This document shows, piece by piece, positions 1 through 11,752 of a stretch of DNA of 64,000 nucleotides; positions within the stretch are counted from its first letter, which is position 1; every line of letters starts with the position of its first letter. Source of the stretch: Annulohypoxylon bovei var. microspora (lineage: Eukaryota; Ascomycota; Sordariomycetes; Xylariales; Hypoxylaceae); contig MU405307.1 of the NCBI GenBank assembly GCA_022836615.1, forward strand, positions 62,001 through 126,000, in the 5' to 3' direction. A program made the translations under genes and the position numbers. The notes beneath the pieces are model-generated. The model was given only the letters and a program-made list of their open reading frames with translations. It did not search any database and was not told where the DNA came from.

Positions 1-238
1 TCTTTCAACGCCTACCTAGGTAGGTAGGTACCATGACTCTTAGACAGCCGGAGAAGGTATGAAATCTCCAAAATGCAACGGTGACATTCGCCAGACAGAT
101 ATCGGTACTACATATCCTAAGCCATCGAATGTACGTAGTCTAGCTGTTCTTGTCCTGAATCCTCTCCTAGACAACATAGCTACCTGGTATCTAGGTAGAT
201 AGGTTGAGTCCTACTAGGTATAAGATGAAAGCAAGTCA

Positions 239-1429
239 TCAAGCACTCAACGCCGGCAGCTCCTCAACTTTTACGCTCACGGGAGATTTAGGAGCCTCGG
301 TAGGACTTCTGGCGTTAACAAACCCTGGATCGGGACTGCTCCAGCTGTAGTCTTTCCATTGGCCTAGGACAGCCCACATATTTTCAACTACCCCTTGGAT
401 CTTCTGCCGCCGGTCTACGCTCCATTGCCTTCGTTTCGTCTGCCCGATGTCAGCCGTCTCCGGTTCCAAACCCTCCATCACGCTATTAAAGACACGACAC
501 GTCTCTTCCAGCTCGGCAACGCTAGATATTCCCATGACGCTGACACCGACACGGTCTCGGACAGACAACTTAGGATTGCGACCGCCTCTAGACGCGCCCA
601 CTCGAGCCCAGTTGTCTAAAGCCCAACGGATGACGACGACTTCAAGCTTCTCGTCCGCGTCTACCGCAACAGGCACAAGATCCTGACAAGCCTTCCTCAG
701 TCCCTCCGGACTCGGATGCCACGTAGCCATAGGTCCCGCGTCAGCACCCCTCGTCGTCAGTAGGCCCATGCCCAACATGCTAGCATTGAGAACGACATCT
801 ACACCGGCGCGCTCGAACCGCGCCATAGCCTCGCCGCCCAGTGTCGTGTTCTGCACGGTGTAGTGGCCGTAGCTCAGTACGGCGTCGAGCGGCTCGCCCG
901 TCTCGCGGCGCACCATCTCGGCGAGTGTGCATAGCGTCTCGACGGGGTAACCGCTGATGCCAACGTGCCGGACAGTGCCTTCGCTACGTAAGCGGCGCAG
1001 CTCGCGCACGGCGGCTAGAACCTCGGACGGAGAGACGAACTCGACATCGTGCATGTAAACGAGGTCCAGATAAGAAGTATGCAGGCGCTCGAGGCTACGT
1101 AGCACCGAGGACCGGACCCATGCGGGGCTATAGTCGAAGACGTCACCAGCGATGCGGCCGGCCTTGGTGACGAGGAAATAGGAGGAGCGCGGGTGCTTCT
1201 GGGCGACGGACGGGTGCGCCAGGGCGTCGCCTAGGATGAGCTCCGAGGGCCCGTAGTACGGCGAAGTATCGAAGGCGCGGACGCCGAGGTCAAGGACGCG
1301 CGACACGATAGACAGAGCAGGCAGGTCGAAGGGGTTCGGGACATACTGCGTGTTGAAGGTGGCCGTGCCGAGGATCAGAGGGGGGATGGATTCATGGAGG
1401 GGCTGGCGGTCCGGGATTAAGGAACCCAT
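239..1429 (-). CDS. Aldo/keto reductase, D-arabinose 1-dehydrogenase (ARA2) type
   Basis: A single-exon 396-residue reading frame starting at ATG. It has the aldo/keto reductase TIM-barrel pattern with the catalytic tetrad visible: Asp54 and Tyr58/59 in AFDTSPYYG, Lys89 in LVTKAG and His127 in DLVYMHDVE. The DLVYMHDVE motif and the early GTATF strand resemble the Ara2/L-galactose dehydrogenase branch, which oxidises D-arabinose with NAD(P)+ toward D-erythroascorbic acid in the cytosol. Family membership is clear; the exact substrate is inferred. Length is slightly above yeast Ara2 (about 335), the extra residues being a charged C-terminal tail. No signal peptide or membrane segment. It is the only gene in the first 4.5 kb, so context adds nothing. 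Confidence 0.88.
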   Translation of the reverse strand: MGSLIPDRQPLHESIPPLILGTATFNTQYVPNPFDLPALSIVSRVLDLGVRAFDTSPYYGPSELILGDALAHPSVAQKHPRSSYFLVTKAGRIAGDVFDYSPAWVRSSVLRSLERLHTSYLDLVYMHDVEFVSPSEVLAAVRELRRLRSEGTVRHVGISGYPVETLCTLAEMVRRETGEPLDAVLSYGHYTVQNTTLGGEAMARFERAGVDVVLNASMLGMGLLTTRGADAGPMATWHPSPEGLRKACQDLVPVAVDADEKLEVVVIRWALDNWARVGASRGGRNPKLSVRDRVGVSVMGISSVAELEETCRVFNSVMEGLEPETADIGQTKRRQWSVDRRQKIQGVVENMWAVLGQWKDYSWSSPDPGFVNARSPTEAPKSPVSVKVEELPALSA

Positions 1430-1657
1430 GTTGAAGGAAAGCGGCCGACTCCTTTTGCTTCTAGTCTAGGGTATACCTAGCCTTAACTGCAAGAATGCAA
1501 TGATGACAGCGTATTTGGGGAACTGGCTATGTAGCTAACTTCCTGGTTAGAAGGAGATGCTATACATCGACGGGACGTTCGGAACTAGCATTAGAAATAA
1601 AAATATAATCGAGGGATTTTCAGGGTCTCACAGGTGAAAGTGGGGTGGGATAGAGGA

Positions 1658-1693
1658 ATAGGGGCATAGGGGCATAGGGGCATAGGGGCATAG
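1658..1693. repeat. Tandem repeat, 8-bp unit ATAGGGGC
   Basis: Four perfect head-to-tail copies of ATAGGGGC followed by a partial unit, about 230 bp upstream of the aldo/keto reductase start. Confidence 0.9.
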
Positions 1694-2481
1694 AGAGATC
1701 GATCTAGACGGAAAAAGGAAAAAGCTAAGCTAGGTATGTAAGTAGGTGTGGTGAAGAAATGGATGTGTAAATGTACCAAGGCTAGTCTACCGTCCTTGCT
1801 GAAATATCCATCCTGATGGTTGTCATCATCATCGTCATCATCACCATGATAGACGGATCACCACCACTCATACAAAACCCAGACTCTAACAAAGACATCT
1901 TGAGAACGGCGGTGAATCATCTATAAGACCGGCAAGGAGCGAAGGAAAAGAGGAGACTGAATTCCATTTTTCTTATGTCGTAAGGGATCGTATATTTCTA
2001 TCTTGTCTTACATGAAGCGGGAAGTGTTAGTTTAGGTGAGTTTAGGTAATGTGTAAAGTGGCTTGTCTTTCCCGACTTCGTTAGCCTATAGGAAAGAAAA
2101 GCTTAGGGAGATGTGGAATCTAATCTCGAATTATGCGAGATAAGAGAAGCACGTCATCCAGTCTAGGTAGTTTTTGTCCTATCAGCGATCTTCATACGCA
2201 CGCGGTTAGCCATGTGGCGCGCGCTACGGTACTTACCGAGACGAAAACAGTTAAGCTGAGATTTTATATCCCAAGACACGAAGTTACGGGGCTTGCTCGT
2301 TCCTAGCCTTATGAATCCAAGGCTATGGGATTTGACACCATCTCGTTTTAAAAAAGAAAAAAGAAACAAACCATGCTATAGCTCTATATAATGTAACAAG
2401 TGCTTAGCAGTAATAGTTCCCCACAAAGAAATTATAACCCTAGTCCTCGACTATAGTAGTACTAGACCTAGGACAACAGTC

Positions 2482-2496
2482 AGGGTTAGGGTTAGG
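2482..2496. repeat. Interstitial telomere-like tract
   Basis: AGGGTTAGGGTTAGG, that is two and a half copies of the fungal telomere unit TTAGGG, embedded in unique sequence. It is too short to be a chromosome end. Confidence 0.7.
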
Positions 2497-4542
2497 ATAT
2501 ATCTCTTTCATCTATCCACTCTTCGTATAAGGGCAGCTATAATCTCGATTTTCACCTTCTCTAAATACGCACATATTATTATAGATAGTTAGGCAGCCTT
2601 TCAAACTTCAAGCTTTTACCTGCTTGAACTATTGCAGAACTTGTTCCAGCCCCCCGGGATGATCTCTTTCAACCCATCAACGCATTGCCATTCCGGAACA
2701 AGGAGGGCAGGGAGGGTCACTAACGAAATAGAGATTCGTATTGGCGAATTCTTATTACCTATCTCTTGATTTGACCATCGCCTCGGGAAAATAGGTAGCG
2801 ACTTGATAGATTTGCGATATAGCCCCTCGCTTTGTAGTTCTGTGTGAGAGGCCTCATCTCGGCTGATTAACGCAAGACGTATGTACCATGATCGTTTAGC
2901 CGCTTCGACATAATTCCCGGTATCCTTTCAACAACTTCATGCACCAATACTACGTGACCCAGTACGTCAAGGTTGTCAGAAATAGTTGTTGCTTTCAGCT
3001 TAGGTAATGTAGAAACCTACATTTAATCGTATTCACTTCTAGCCCTTCCCATATTAAACGTAGGCAACTCACCTTAGAGTATTCCAATACCAAGCTCGTG
3101 AGGTTCAATCTCAAGTGGCCGGTAAATCCATGAAAGTCAAGAATATTCTGTTTTAGAGAGCTGTAACATTAATGGTTTGGGCTCACAGTTCACGGGCATG
3201 ATGAACATGTATTAACTATGTAAATAGGTCGCTACCTTATAGATTATGATGGTAGAGGAAGTATAGGGAGGGTATTTCGATGGCATGGGCTATGATCAAT
3301 CCTGATTTTAAAGTAGCCCTCTCTAATTTTATGGGCCAGAGTAATCTAAACAGACATCTTGGATATCTGATCACCCCCGAGGAGTAGCTCTATAGCTAAC
3401 AAAACGCATGGCATATAAGGGATATATAAATAAAACACTTGCTAGTGGGTATTTAAGCCCATATAGGGGGGTTTACTAGGTATTCATATACGAAGATTGT
3501 AGAATACTAGAAAGAATATTGCTAGCTATCTCCCGGTTTATCGGTCTACAATAATGAATGCATGGTTTTGAGAATGACCCTACCTAATCTTGGCCCGAGA
3601 ACGAGGCTATAGGTATACATAGTTGCCTCTGATGCCAAGTTATAGCACTACGAAGTAAAGCATGCGGCTCGTTTTGACTTTTCATACATGTATTTGAGTC
3701 TATCTGGCACGTACTTCGCGGATGTCGTTGTTGTGCGGTTCCAGGCTAAATTGTTGATTTTGGTTGGCAGTTTCATTTCCATGTGGGGATTAAGGCGTAC
3801 AAAACAGCTTCGATAAAAAAAAGATGCCTGTTTATAATTCCATAGTCAAAAGGGATCGTCTTATCTATGTCCCGAAAGGTTTATTGCCAGAAAGCCTGCG
3901 CGGAACGTAGAGGTAGAGCAGGGCCACTTGAAAATTCAGGCTAATGTCGACTCCGGGAATCCTCGCCAGGGGCCCGAGAGACCCAATCAAGTCTGAGGTA
4001 AAACTAATTCAGTCTACCCGCGACGTTGACTTGCATGGAAGAAGACCGTCTCTTGGCCTCGTCTTGCTGCCACCCGGGCACATGCTGCTATAAGATTACG
4101 GTTGCGTCTTTTCCCAACTCGGGCCATTGTAATCTGAAGTCCCCACGCGGAGTGAAGAACTCCATTCCCAAATTTTCATGGCAGGAATCTAAGTTCCATA
4201 GACCACGATATACCACATCCGACTCAAGGGGGTTTTACTTGGCGCTGTAGGTTATTTCGGCCAAAACGAGTCAGCTATTTATGCCACGTTGGCCTCAGCC
4301 GCGCTAGAGAAAGTACATGTCCCTTCAAGTTGAACGTGGCAAGGGGCAAGATTACTTTCCCACGATCTTACATCATGAAGAACCCATCCGGCATGGTAGT
4401 CCAGATGGTACCTTGATGTGCAGCGGCACTATATCGGCCTACCCGTATTGGCCGTTACGGAGGAGCTCTCCAGATTAATTCCCCTCGGTTGAAGCCATGC
4501 CCTTGACGTGCGATGACGCTGTCTGATATTCGGCTTTGCTGA

Positions 4543-4549
4543 TATAAAG
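4543..4549 (+). promoter_or_regulatory. TATA box of the AA8 cytochrome gene
   Basis: TATAAAG sits about 90 bp upstream of the ATG of the secreted cytochrome gene, a normal distance for a fungal TATA element. Assigned by position only. Confidence 0.45.
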
Positions 4550-4632
4550 CGCGGTACCCCTTTCTAGACACTTGTGCGGGCTTGCTCGTAGTTACGATTC
4601 TATTTTTCCAAAGCTTTATCTAGAGATCAATC

Positions 4633-5417
4633 ATGAAGTTGTTCACAGTCGCTACCGGTGTTATCGGCCTCGCCGGGTCTGGTGAGTAGTAATACGTAGT
4701 CTTGAAGAGACAATATTGAGGACGCTTGCGGGACATAATACTTACAGTGTCGCAGTCATCGCCCAGACGGACTCGACTCCGTTTGTCGACGCCGATACTG
4801 GGATTACCTTCCAGTCTTACACCAGCACAGACGGGATCACCTATCGACTAGCACTCCCAGCAGAGGCAAGCGGCGATGCTGGCTACGATGTGATCCTTCA
4901 AGTTGTAGCGCCAGTCGCGTTGGGCTGGGCTGGATGGGCTTGGGGTGGCGCGATGACATACAACCCTCTAACTGTTGTATGGAAGGACGGGGACTCGGTC
5001 CAGCTGTCTTCGCGCCAGGCCACGTGAGTGACGCATCCAACTTTCGTAGTTATTCCGTTTCAAGGATCAAGAAACGATGGGCTGATCAGGAGAAGCGGAT
5101 ACTACGTGCCTGCCACGTACGCCGACGCCAAGTACACTATCCTCAAGGGCACCGGCGTCAACGAGACGCACTTCAAGTTCACCGCTCTCTGCACGGGCTG
5201 CGCCAGCTGGACGGACTTTGACGGAAACCCGTACATCCTCAACGGCGCGGGCGATACCAACTTTGCGTACGCCTTCTCAAACACGCCGGTGGAGGAACCT
5301 GAGAACTCCGAGTCCGGCTTTAGCATCCACGATAACGTCGGACGATGGATCCACGACCTGGCGGGTGCGAGATCTGACAAGTTCATGGAGTGGGTGACGA
5401 CCAACACCCCCGCGTAG
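4633..5417 (+). CDS. Secreted stand-alone AA8 cytochrome (cellobiose dehydrogenase-type haem domain)
   Basis: Three exons: 4633-4681, 4756-5023, 5090-5417, joined by a GTGAGT...GCAG intron and a GTGAGT...TCAG intron, giving 214 residues. Residues 1-20 are a signal peptide (MKLFTVATGVIG... ending near VIAQ). The rest matches the b-type cytochrome domain of cellobiose dehydrogenase (CAZy AA8): the WGGAMTYNPLTVVW block carries the haem Met ligand, SIHDNVGRW carries the expected His, and CTGCASW supplies the conserved disulphide. There is no flavodehydrogenase (AA3) domain and no CBM1, so this is a solo electron-transfer protein. Such proteins can pass electrons to lytic polysaccharide monooxygenases; that role is inferred. 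The start is decided by the signal peptide, which the downstream frames lack. Confidence 0.85.
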
Positions 5418-6125
5418 GTGATGATAGTTCCATATGCAAATGCGGGAACTTGGACTTATAATCAGAGCAGTACAGAGTTATAATATTCGAGGCATTCGTT
5501 ATCATGGCGTAGCTTAGACAGGTGCCCATGGATTGCTGGTTACTTACCCAGGTAGAGGGAAATGAATAGGAAAACGAAGATTTGACTATCGTATATATAG
5601 ATTAGTAGAGAGAAGTGAAAAAGGTTGCAGTACATATGTGACATGATAATAGGTCTCAAGTAGGACTCTAAGTGTTTTGTTTTGTTTTGTTTTGTTTTTG
5701 TTACAGAGAGGGATATAATAAGGGGCACTTCACTTTGGGGATAACTTTTTACTACCTACTAAAGATGAATATTTTGATAATGGATTAAAGGGTAGTGGGG
5801 TAGCTACATACATATGTACCTAAGGTACATGTATTTCAATGTATGCGGGGTAGGGGTTTGTGTCATAGGTACCTAGGTAGGTACCCAAGTACATACATAC
5901 ACGTGCGTTCTTGATTTTTGAGGGTACCTAGGTACGTCACATTTCTTTCTTTCTTTCTTTCTTTCTCTCTTTACTTTTCTATTTCTTCAAATACCAGATC
6001 CCCTTCGATATGTCGCGACAGATTATAATTCGTACCTCCCTTTTCGCTTAAAATGAAATAGAATAGTCCCGTCTAGTCCCGTTTACTGAGACCAGAATAA
6101 AATAGGACATGAGATAAACGCAATC
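5418..6125. other. Intergenic region with simple repeats
   Basis: Terminator side of the AA8 gene and 5' region of the arp6 gene. It contains a GTTTT run (5673-5700), a TTTC run (5943-5966) and TAGGTACC-type palindromes near 5820 and 5870. No gene was seen. Confidence 0.6.
5943..5970. repeat. (TTTC)n microsatellite
   Basis: Pyrimidine-rich TTTC repeat about 160 bp upstream of the arp6 start codon; pyrimidine tracts are common in fungal core promoters. Confidence 0.8.
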
Positions 6126-7542
6126 ATGGCTCCGGCGAGGAAATCCAAGGTTCATCAACCGTCACCACCATCTCGAACTCTGGTCCTCGACAACGGCGCG
6201 TACACGATCAAAGCTGGATATGTGGCAGGGGATGTCGTCGACGAACCCCGTGTGATACCGAATTGCATCGCCCGAGACCGCAACAAGAAGGTCTACGTCG
6301 CATCCGAACTAGAAAAATGCGCCGATTTTAGCGAAGTCGCTTTTAGGCGACCGGTTGAGAAAGGCTTCGTCGTGAACTGGGAGGCCGAGAAGGAGATCTG
6401 GGAGCACGAATTCTTCGACGATAAAGCGCCTCAGCCGTGTGATCCATCTGATACGAGGCTTTTGCTTACCGAGCCGTCAAACTCCCTTCCTATCCTGCAG
6501 ACAAACTGCGATCAGATGGTATTCGAGGAGTTTGGATTTGCTAGCTATTACAGAGCCACCGGTAAGTTGCTGTCAGCATATTATGGGATAGAACTTATAA
6601 GGTAGCTCGCAGCTTATTAACCCTGTAATAGGTCCGTCGTTGAATTCTTATCATGACGTCCAAGGCATCCTCCGCACACCACGAGATCCGGGAACGATCG
6701 CTCAACTACCGGCAGAGATCCTCTTACTCATCGATAGCGGATACTCTCACACTACCATTACGCCTATTCTCCAAGGCAGGCCCATCCACTCCGCCATCCG
6801 GAGACTTGACGTGGGAGGGAAACTCTTAACAAACTACTTGACGCGACTGCTTTCCCTTCGTCATTATGACATGCGCAATGAGACGTATATCGTGAACGAG
6901 ATGAAGGAGGCCGCCTGCTACGTCTCCCTCGACTTCAAAGGAGACCTTGAACGTACCTGGAAGGGTACTAGGGGTGAGCGTCGGGAGGATTATCTCAACG
7001 GTGGAGGAGTGGCCAAAGATTACGTACTGCCGGATTTCCATACGAGGACAAAAGGTATCGTCCGCGACTTCGACCCCGTCCAAGCTTCTAGGGCTAGGAA
7101 ACTAGCTGCTGGTCGGGCAGGAGAGTCTAGCGAGGATGTGCTGACCCTCAGGAACGAACGCTTCACTATTCCCGAACTTCTATTTCATCCGTCAGATATT
7201 GGTATACGTCAGCCGGGGATCGCAGATCTCGTCATGCAGTCGCTACGTCTTCTACCCCTTGGACTATGGCCTGGTTTCCTTGCCAACATCATCGTCGTCG
7301 GTGGCAATTCCCTTTTCGACGGATTTGTTGAGCGGCTACAGAAAGAGGTTGTCCAGCTCGTCCCGGACGAATGCTTTGTTCGGGTTGCCCGCCCCGTGGA
7401 TCCCATAACAAGCACTTGGCTAGGTGGTGCCAGCCTGGCGAAGCACGAACACATCAACACCCTCTCCGTCACGAAGCAGGAATACGAGGAATTTGGCGCT
7501 GCTTGGGTTGCGCGCAAGTTCTCGGTTGGCTTGGAGTCATGA
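6126..7542 (+). CDS. arp6: Actin-related protein 6 (SWR1 complex subunit)
   Basis: Two exons, 6126-6561 and 6632-7542, joined across a 70-nt GTAAGT...ATAG intron in phase 1, giving 448 residues. The N-terminus TLVLDNGAYTIKAGY is the actin-fold phosphate-1 loop, LLIDSGYSHTTITP is the phosphate-2 loop and IVVGGNSLFDGF is the adenosine motif. The insertion pattern (IPNCIARDRNKKVYV, NCDQMVFEEFGF, HPSDIGIRQPGI) is that of Arp6 rather than actin or Arp4/5/8. Arp6 is a nuclear subunit of SWR1, which deposits histone H2A.Z; in Neurospora and other fungi it affects heterochromatin. The 3' frame opens with a TTG codon only because the true start lies in exon 1. Length is usual for the family. Confidence 0.93.
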
Positions 7543-8423
7543 CTTGATATATCAAACATGGTTCTAGAACATCCGACACTTATGCGTGCACTAATTTGTG
7601 TCATAGGTGATACCTCCGTTCGTACCTAGGTACATAGGCATTCCGAGCTTGTCGTGATGATCTCTAAGTAGGTATGTGCTTTACGTGCTGTTCTGTTTAG
7701 AAGACTAATAATCTGTTCTTCTCCCACGATACTAATCGAAGCGTAAGAGAACGTAGGCATGATAAATGGGGTGGTACTCGTACGCATGTCAACAGTAGAG
7801 ATAGTAGAGATAGTAGAGATATGATACTTCAATCACCATATCACTTAAATTTATGGGAAGATCAGCGGCTTGATAGTTACTACTGCATTGTAAGTCTAGT
7901 ATACAATTATATATTAAAACTAAAAAGGAGGGCGTGCTTTGTCGTGAAGGTTGGGGAATATGTTCTCCGTTAAGTGTCGATGGTAAACCACCGTAGATCT
8001 ACGCGAGTCAAGATAGCCTGGTCACAACAATGAAGCTGAAAAGCGTTCTCATTTAATAAAGCAATACAGCAGTAGGTTTACTGATGGAGACGGAAAGTGA
8101 ATTTGTTCGTAATAGCTAAGTTGGGTATCATCTTCTCGCCCCTCGAATTGTAAGACCCCGCGGGCAACAATCACGAGGCGGCGATATGTGCTTAATTCCA
8201 AGTACTAAGGTACTGCAATAGACCTCAAATTCATATCCAACCGCCCAGACCAAACAAAAGTGGAAAGGGAGTAGAGAATCCTTAACGCCCCTAACCGACC
8301 ATAAGACCCATATGCCGAATAATTCCGGCTCGCTCATATTTCAAAATTAAAAAGAATTATGATAGAAGATCATAACCTGTCGTCGCAATGGAGTATCGTC
8401 ATACTCCTAGTAGGTAGTTGACC
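7543..8423. other. Convergent intergenic region
   Basis: Lies between the 3' ends of arp6 (plus) and the F-box gene (minus). AT-rich; one AGATAGTAG triplet near 7797-7820. No gene was recognised. Confidence 0.55.
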
Positions 8424-10417
8424 TTAATTGGTCACTGATATCAATACATTTCTCGAGATCTTCGTCCGCGGCGTCTTGAGCACCCTATATACGGTTAGCT
8501 GACGTACACGAGAGTTGGGCTCTACGAAGATGGGATGGTATGTCATACAATCACACTGTTTCTAATGTTAGCTTAACTATGAAAACTTGCAAGACGACGA
8601 AGACATACAAATGTGAGCGTGGAACCTTCGTAATGAATAATGCAATAACCGCCACCGCATCCTCTACAGAGTTTCTGGGTGTTGGCGATGCAATCAAGGC
8701 ACTAGATTTTATAGATTAATACTGTATTCATTCTAATACAAAACAGAAGCTAAGAGACTTACGTTGTGCTCGCACTCCCAGCAACTCCGGCTGATCTTGG
8801 GCACCTAGAATAATTGACAGTGTCAGCGTGGTATCCTTCGTAGGGGGGGGGGGGTTTCAATGGGAATCGGGGGAAAGACATGGCTACGTTTGGGGGTTCT
8901 CGCCGCATACAATTTCCGAGGATGATCGAAAGCAGTCGATATGTCCACTCTCGCCCATCCCTACATGAACTTGGGTCATAGGGGGTAGTGGTGGTTTGTT
9001 ATATTCCCTCGCTACATGGCTTCGGAACCGCTCAGGGTGGAAAAGGGTTCCGAATTCCAGGTATCCTTTCCGTGGACTGCGGGTGGCAATTAAGACAATG
9101 ACCCTTCCGTACCTTGACTTTAGACGCCTCGAGAGCTGCCATTTCATGGTCCAACAAGCCGTTAGTCTGGTCGACGATGTGCACATGCTGAACACTGAAT
9201 TCCTGCCGGTTCGGCACCTGATAGCACGACTCGCACCACCACTGATCGCAGCTGAAGCAGTATCTCTCACGGATACATTCTAGGCATCTTGGGATGAACC
9301 TATGCGTCTCCTTACCTATCCCTGATCCGGGGGTTGGGTTTGGACAAGTTGCCGCCTTGATGGTGGACGAATGAAGCGGGACGGGAGCCAGCAGCGGCAA
9401 CTGCTCCGCCGGCGAGTCTCCGTATACCGTGAAGCCCTCGGGCGAAGACCCGCAGGATGCGCATCCGCCGAGTGCGAAAGTCGCGACACCCCACGGGCTC
9501 TCGGGCGCTGTTCCACCTGACGTGACGGGCACCTTTCCAAACGCAGACGAATTCTGATGGCGAGGTCCCGTGCAGAGCACGGCGTCGAACTTGATGACCT
9601 CGCGACAGTCTAGAAGCGTCTCGGCCCAGCCCTCGGCGATGTGCTTGCCGATGATGCGCCCTCTCTTGTGATACCAATCGTCACCTTCGGTCCGGAAAGA
9701 TTCCTTTAACGCGTGCTGGGACTTGTGGTTCCAACCGACGCTAATGTTGGAAACTCCTCGAAGCGTTCCGTTCGGCGTCGTCGGCGAAGACGTGGTCAGC
9801 TCGGGCGCGTCCCTAGCCCCAAACACGTATACCCCCTTCAGTCGGGGCGTGTCGTCGGGTCGGGTGGACCGACAGGCGAAGCGGAGGCTCTGCATCAGCT
9901 TGCGCTCGTTTAGGTTCTTGACGTCGCGGATAGACAGGATGCGCACGCGCAGGGTGGGGTCGACGAGGATGTCGTTGCAGAACTCGGCGGTGACCGAGAG
10001 GCCGTCGAGAACTAGCGTCTGCACATGATGCAGGATGTCGCGACGGCGGATGCTCTGGATGATGCCGCGCAGGGGACCGGAGTAAAAGTCGTCCTCGGTC
10101 AGGTTCTCGTCGACCTGGACGTTGCGCCAGACCTCGCCGCCATGGTCGATGCCGCCGTCGGTCTCGAACTGGGCGGTCTTAACTCGGGTTAGGTCGAGAT
10201 GTCGGAAGACGCCGGGGGTGCGGCGCAGCAGCAGGTCGCGGAAGGACGGCGAGGTGGCGGCGAGGTTGAGGAGGCTCGAGATGGGGAGGTAAGGGATGGT
10301 CTGGTGTAGGACGAGGGTGTTGGTGAGGAGACTTAGGAGGGGGTTGAGGGTGCTGAGGCCGGAACCGGAACCGGATAAGTCGCGCGCGTGTTGTTGAATG
10401 ACCACTCCTGAGGCCAT
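8424..10417 (-). CDS. F-box-like protein with Cys-rich zinc-binding C-terminus, probably multi-exon
   Basis: The large 5' exon starts at ATG 10417 (a GTG farther upstream is not used) and stays open to a stop at 9032. Residues about 33-75 (LHQTIPYLPISSLLNLAATSPSF) look like an F-box; then comes a leucine-rich region and a cysteine cluster beginning CLECIRERYCFSCDQWWCESC. Further 3' exons continue this cluster: 8763-8804 encodes SCWEC, 8609-8701 encodes CLDC and CRGCGGGYCIIH, and 8424-8555 is a possible last exon beginning CDC. Each has good borders (CTAG acceptor with CTGAC branch point, GTAAGT, GTATGT). A plausible exit from the first exon is GTACGG after 9113. How the first exon connects, and whether a middle exon exists near 8900, is unresolved. 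Likely role, inferred: SCF-type ubiquitin-ligase adaptor. It is head-to-head with a UFD1-domain gene. Confidence 0.6.
8844..8855. repeat. Poly-G run
   Basis: About twelve consecutive G, inside the presumed intron before the first Cys-rich 3' exon of the F-box gene. Prone to sequencing length error, which matters for exon calling here. Confidence 0.7.
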
Positions 10418-10544
10418 TACATGCAGACAAAACACAGACCAGCTGCCGGTGACGAAAGAACGCGATGCGACGGCGAGTCAGAAAGAAAGTTATTAAGAAT
10501 GAATAAGGCTAGAAACCCGGAGTTAGTTAGGTAGAGAGATCGGT

Positions 10545-10576
10545 AAGGTAGTAAGGTAGTAAGGTAGTAAGGTATT
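10545..10576. repeat. Tandem repeat, 8-bp unit AAGGTAGT
   Basis: Three perfect copies and a fourth ending AAGGTATT, about 130 bp upstream of the F-box gene start. Confidence 0.85.
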
Positions 10577-11495
10577 AATAGTAGTATTAATAGAAGGGGA
10601 GTGGAGTCCGAGAGTCTGGGAGTCTGGGGTAAGAGAGTAGGGTAGTTATACTAGAAGTGGGTATAGACTTGAGGAGTATCTGAGACTGTATGTAGTATAC
10701 AGGCAGTTTATAGAATCGAGATAGGGGCGACAAGTTTCAACTCCGAAGCAGACAAGCAAGCAAACAAGCAAGATAGTCAGATAGGTAAGACAATGGACTG
10801 ACGAGAAATGTTTCATTAAAACTGCTTGGTAGGTATTTATTACATAGTACGACTAGCTAGCAAGATGACGGGAGAAGGGTAGGTACCTAATATACTCCAT
10901 GTCGAAATAAGGGGAGGCTTATGAATACCTACATACCTACATAATGTGGAGGAGGAGTGATGTGATGGAGTGGTGATGGAGTGATGGAGTGATGAAGAGG
11001 GGGGAAGCAGTGAGGTGTTTTCTCGTCTCTATTCCCAAGGATCCAAGGATCCAAGAATCCAAGAATCCCTCAAGGCATATGGAAGCATTGGCAGATGGAT
11101 TCTCGTTCATTAAAACAAATGCACTATTGCGTATGTATCGTTTGGGTAACGATGGCAATAGTCTTGCAGTTTGCCTGTCCTTGGCAGGTCGATCCGACAG
11201 CGTCGCATCACATCCCAGACATGCAAGTTAATAAACTGTAACTGGACCACTTGGTGCTTGGGGTTTATGTGATGCTGTGTGTTATGTGGCTTTCCTATCG
11301 AATCTAGACTGTCGAGACTGTCCAACGTTGCAACTCAGCTACCCAGTCAGTAAGTGAGATGCTCCCTCCCCCGGTCCAAGTCATTCGCCTCTTTGTCGAT
11401 GCGGGGATACCGTTATACGTACATACATATGTAGTATATCATAGTGCGTTGGTGTTGTCAGCACTGTCGTTTAAATAACTCTTGTCTCGAACGGG

Positions 11496-11522
11496 ACTGA
11501 TGGCACTGATGGCACTGATGGG
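11496..11522. repeat. Tandem repeat, 9-bp unit ACTGATGGC
   Basis: Three copies, the last with one substitution, in the divergent intergenic region. Confidence 0.8.
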
Positions 11523-11715
11523 ATCGGCATTGTCAGCCATCTCACATCATGCTTGGCTCCCTGCTTGGCTTCCCCTAGATTTACAATCTTGCACTACTCC
11601 GTCTTGGAACTTCTTGGCCAGTAGTCAATAGTTTTTAGCCGTCGTCTATCGCCATCGTGTTGTAAGTCCAAGTCAATCCGAGTGAGGTTTCTGTTGATAT
11701 AATAGTCTATAGAGA

Positions 11716-11752
11716 CTCTTGGCCTTTTCTCTTGGCCTTTTCTCTTGGCCTT
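11716..11752. repeat. Tandem repeat, 13-bp unit CTCTTGGCCTTTT
   Basis: Two complete copies and a partial third copy. Confidence 0.8.

Larger units (their letters stand above)
1430..4542. other. Intergenic region, no gene recognised
   Basis: About 3.1 kb of AT-rich DNA upstream of the aldo/keto reductase. Only short reading frames without family resemblance were seen. It contains an ATAGGGGC tandem repeat, a CAT/ATC trinucleotide run near 1825-1845 and an interstitial telomere-like tract. Confidence 0.6.

Noticed and set aside
1658..1693. Short regular repeats as a CRISPR array
   Set aside because: Units are contiguous without spacers and the genome is eukaryotic.
10418..10435. Upstream GTG start of the F-box protein
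   Set aside because: GTG initiation is not used in fungal nuclear genes; the ATG six codons later gives the natural start.
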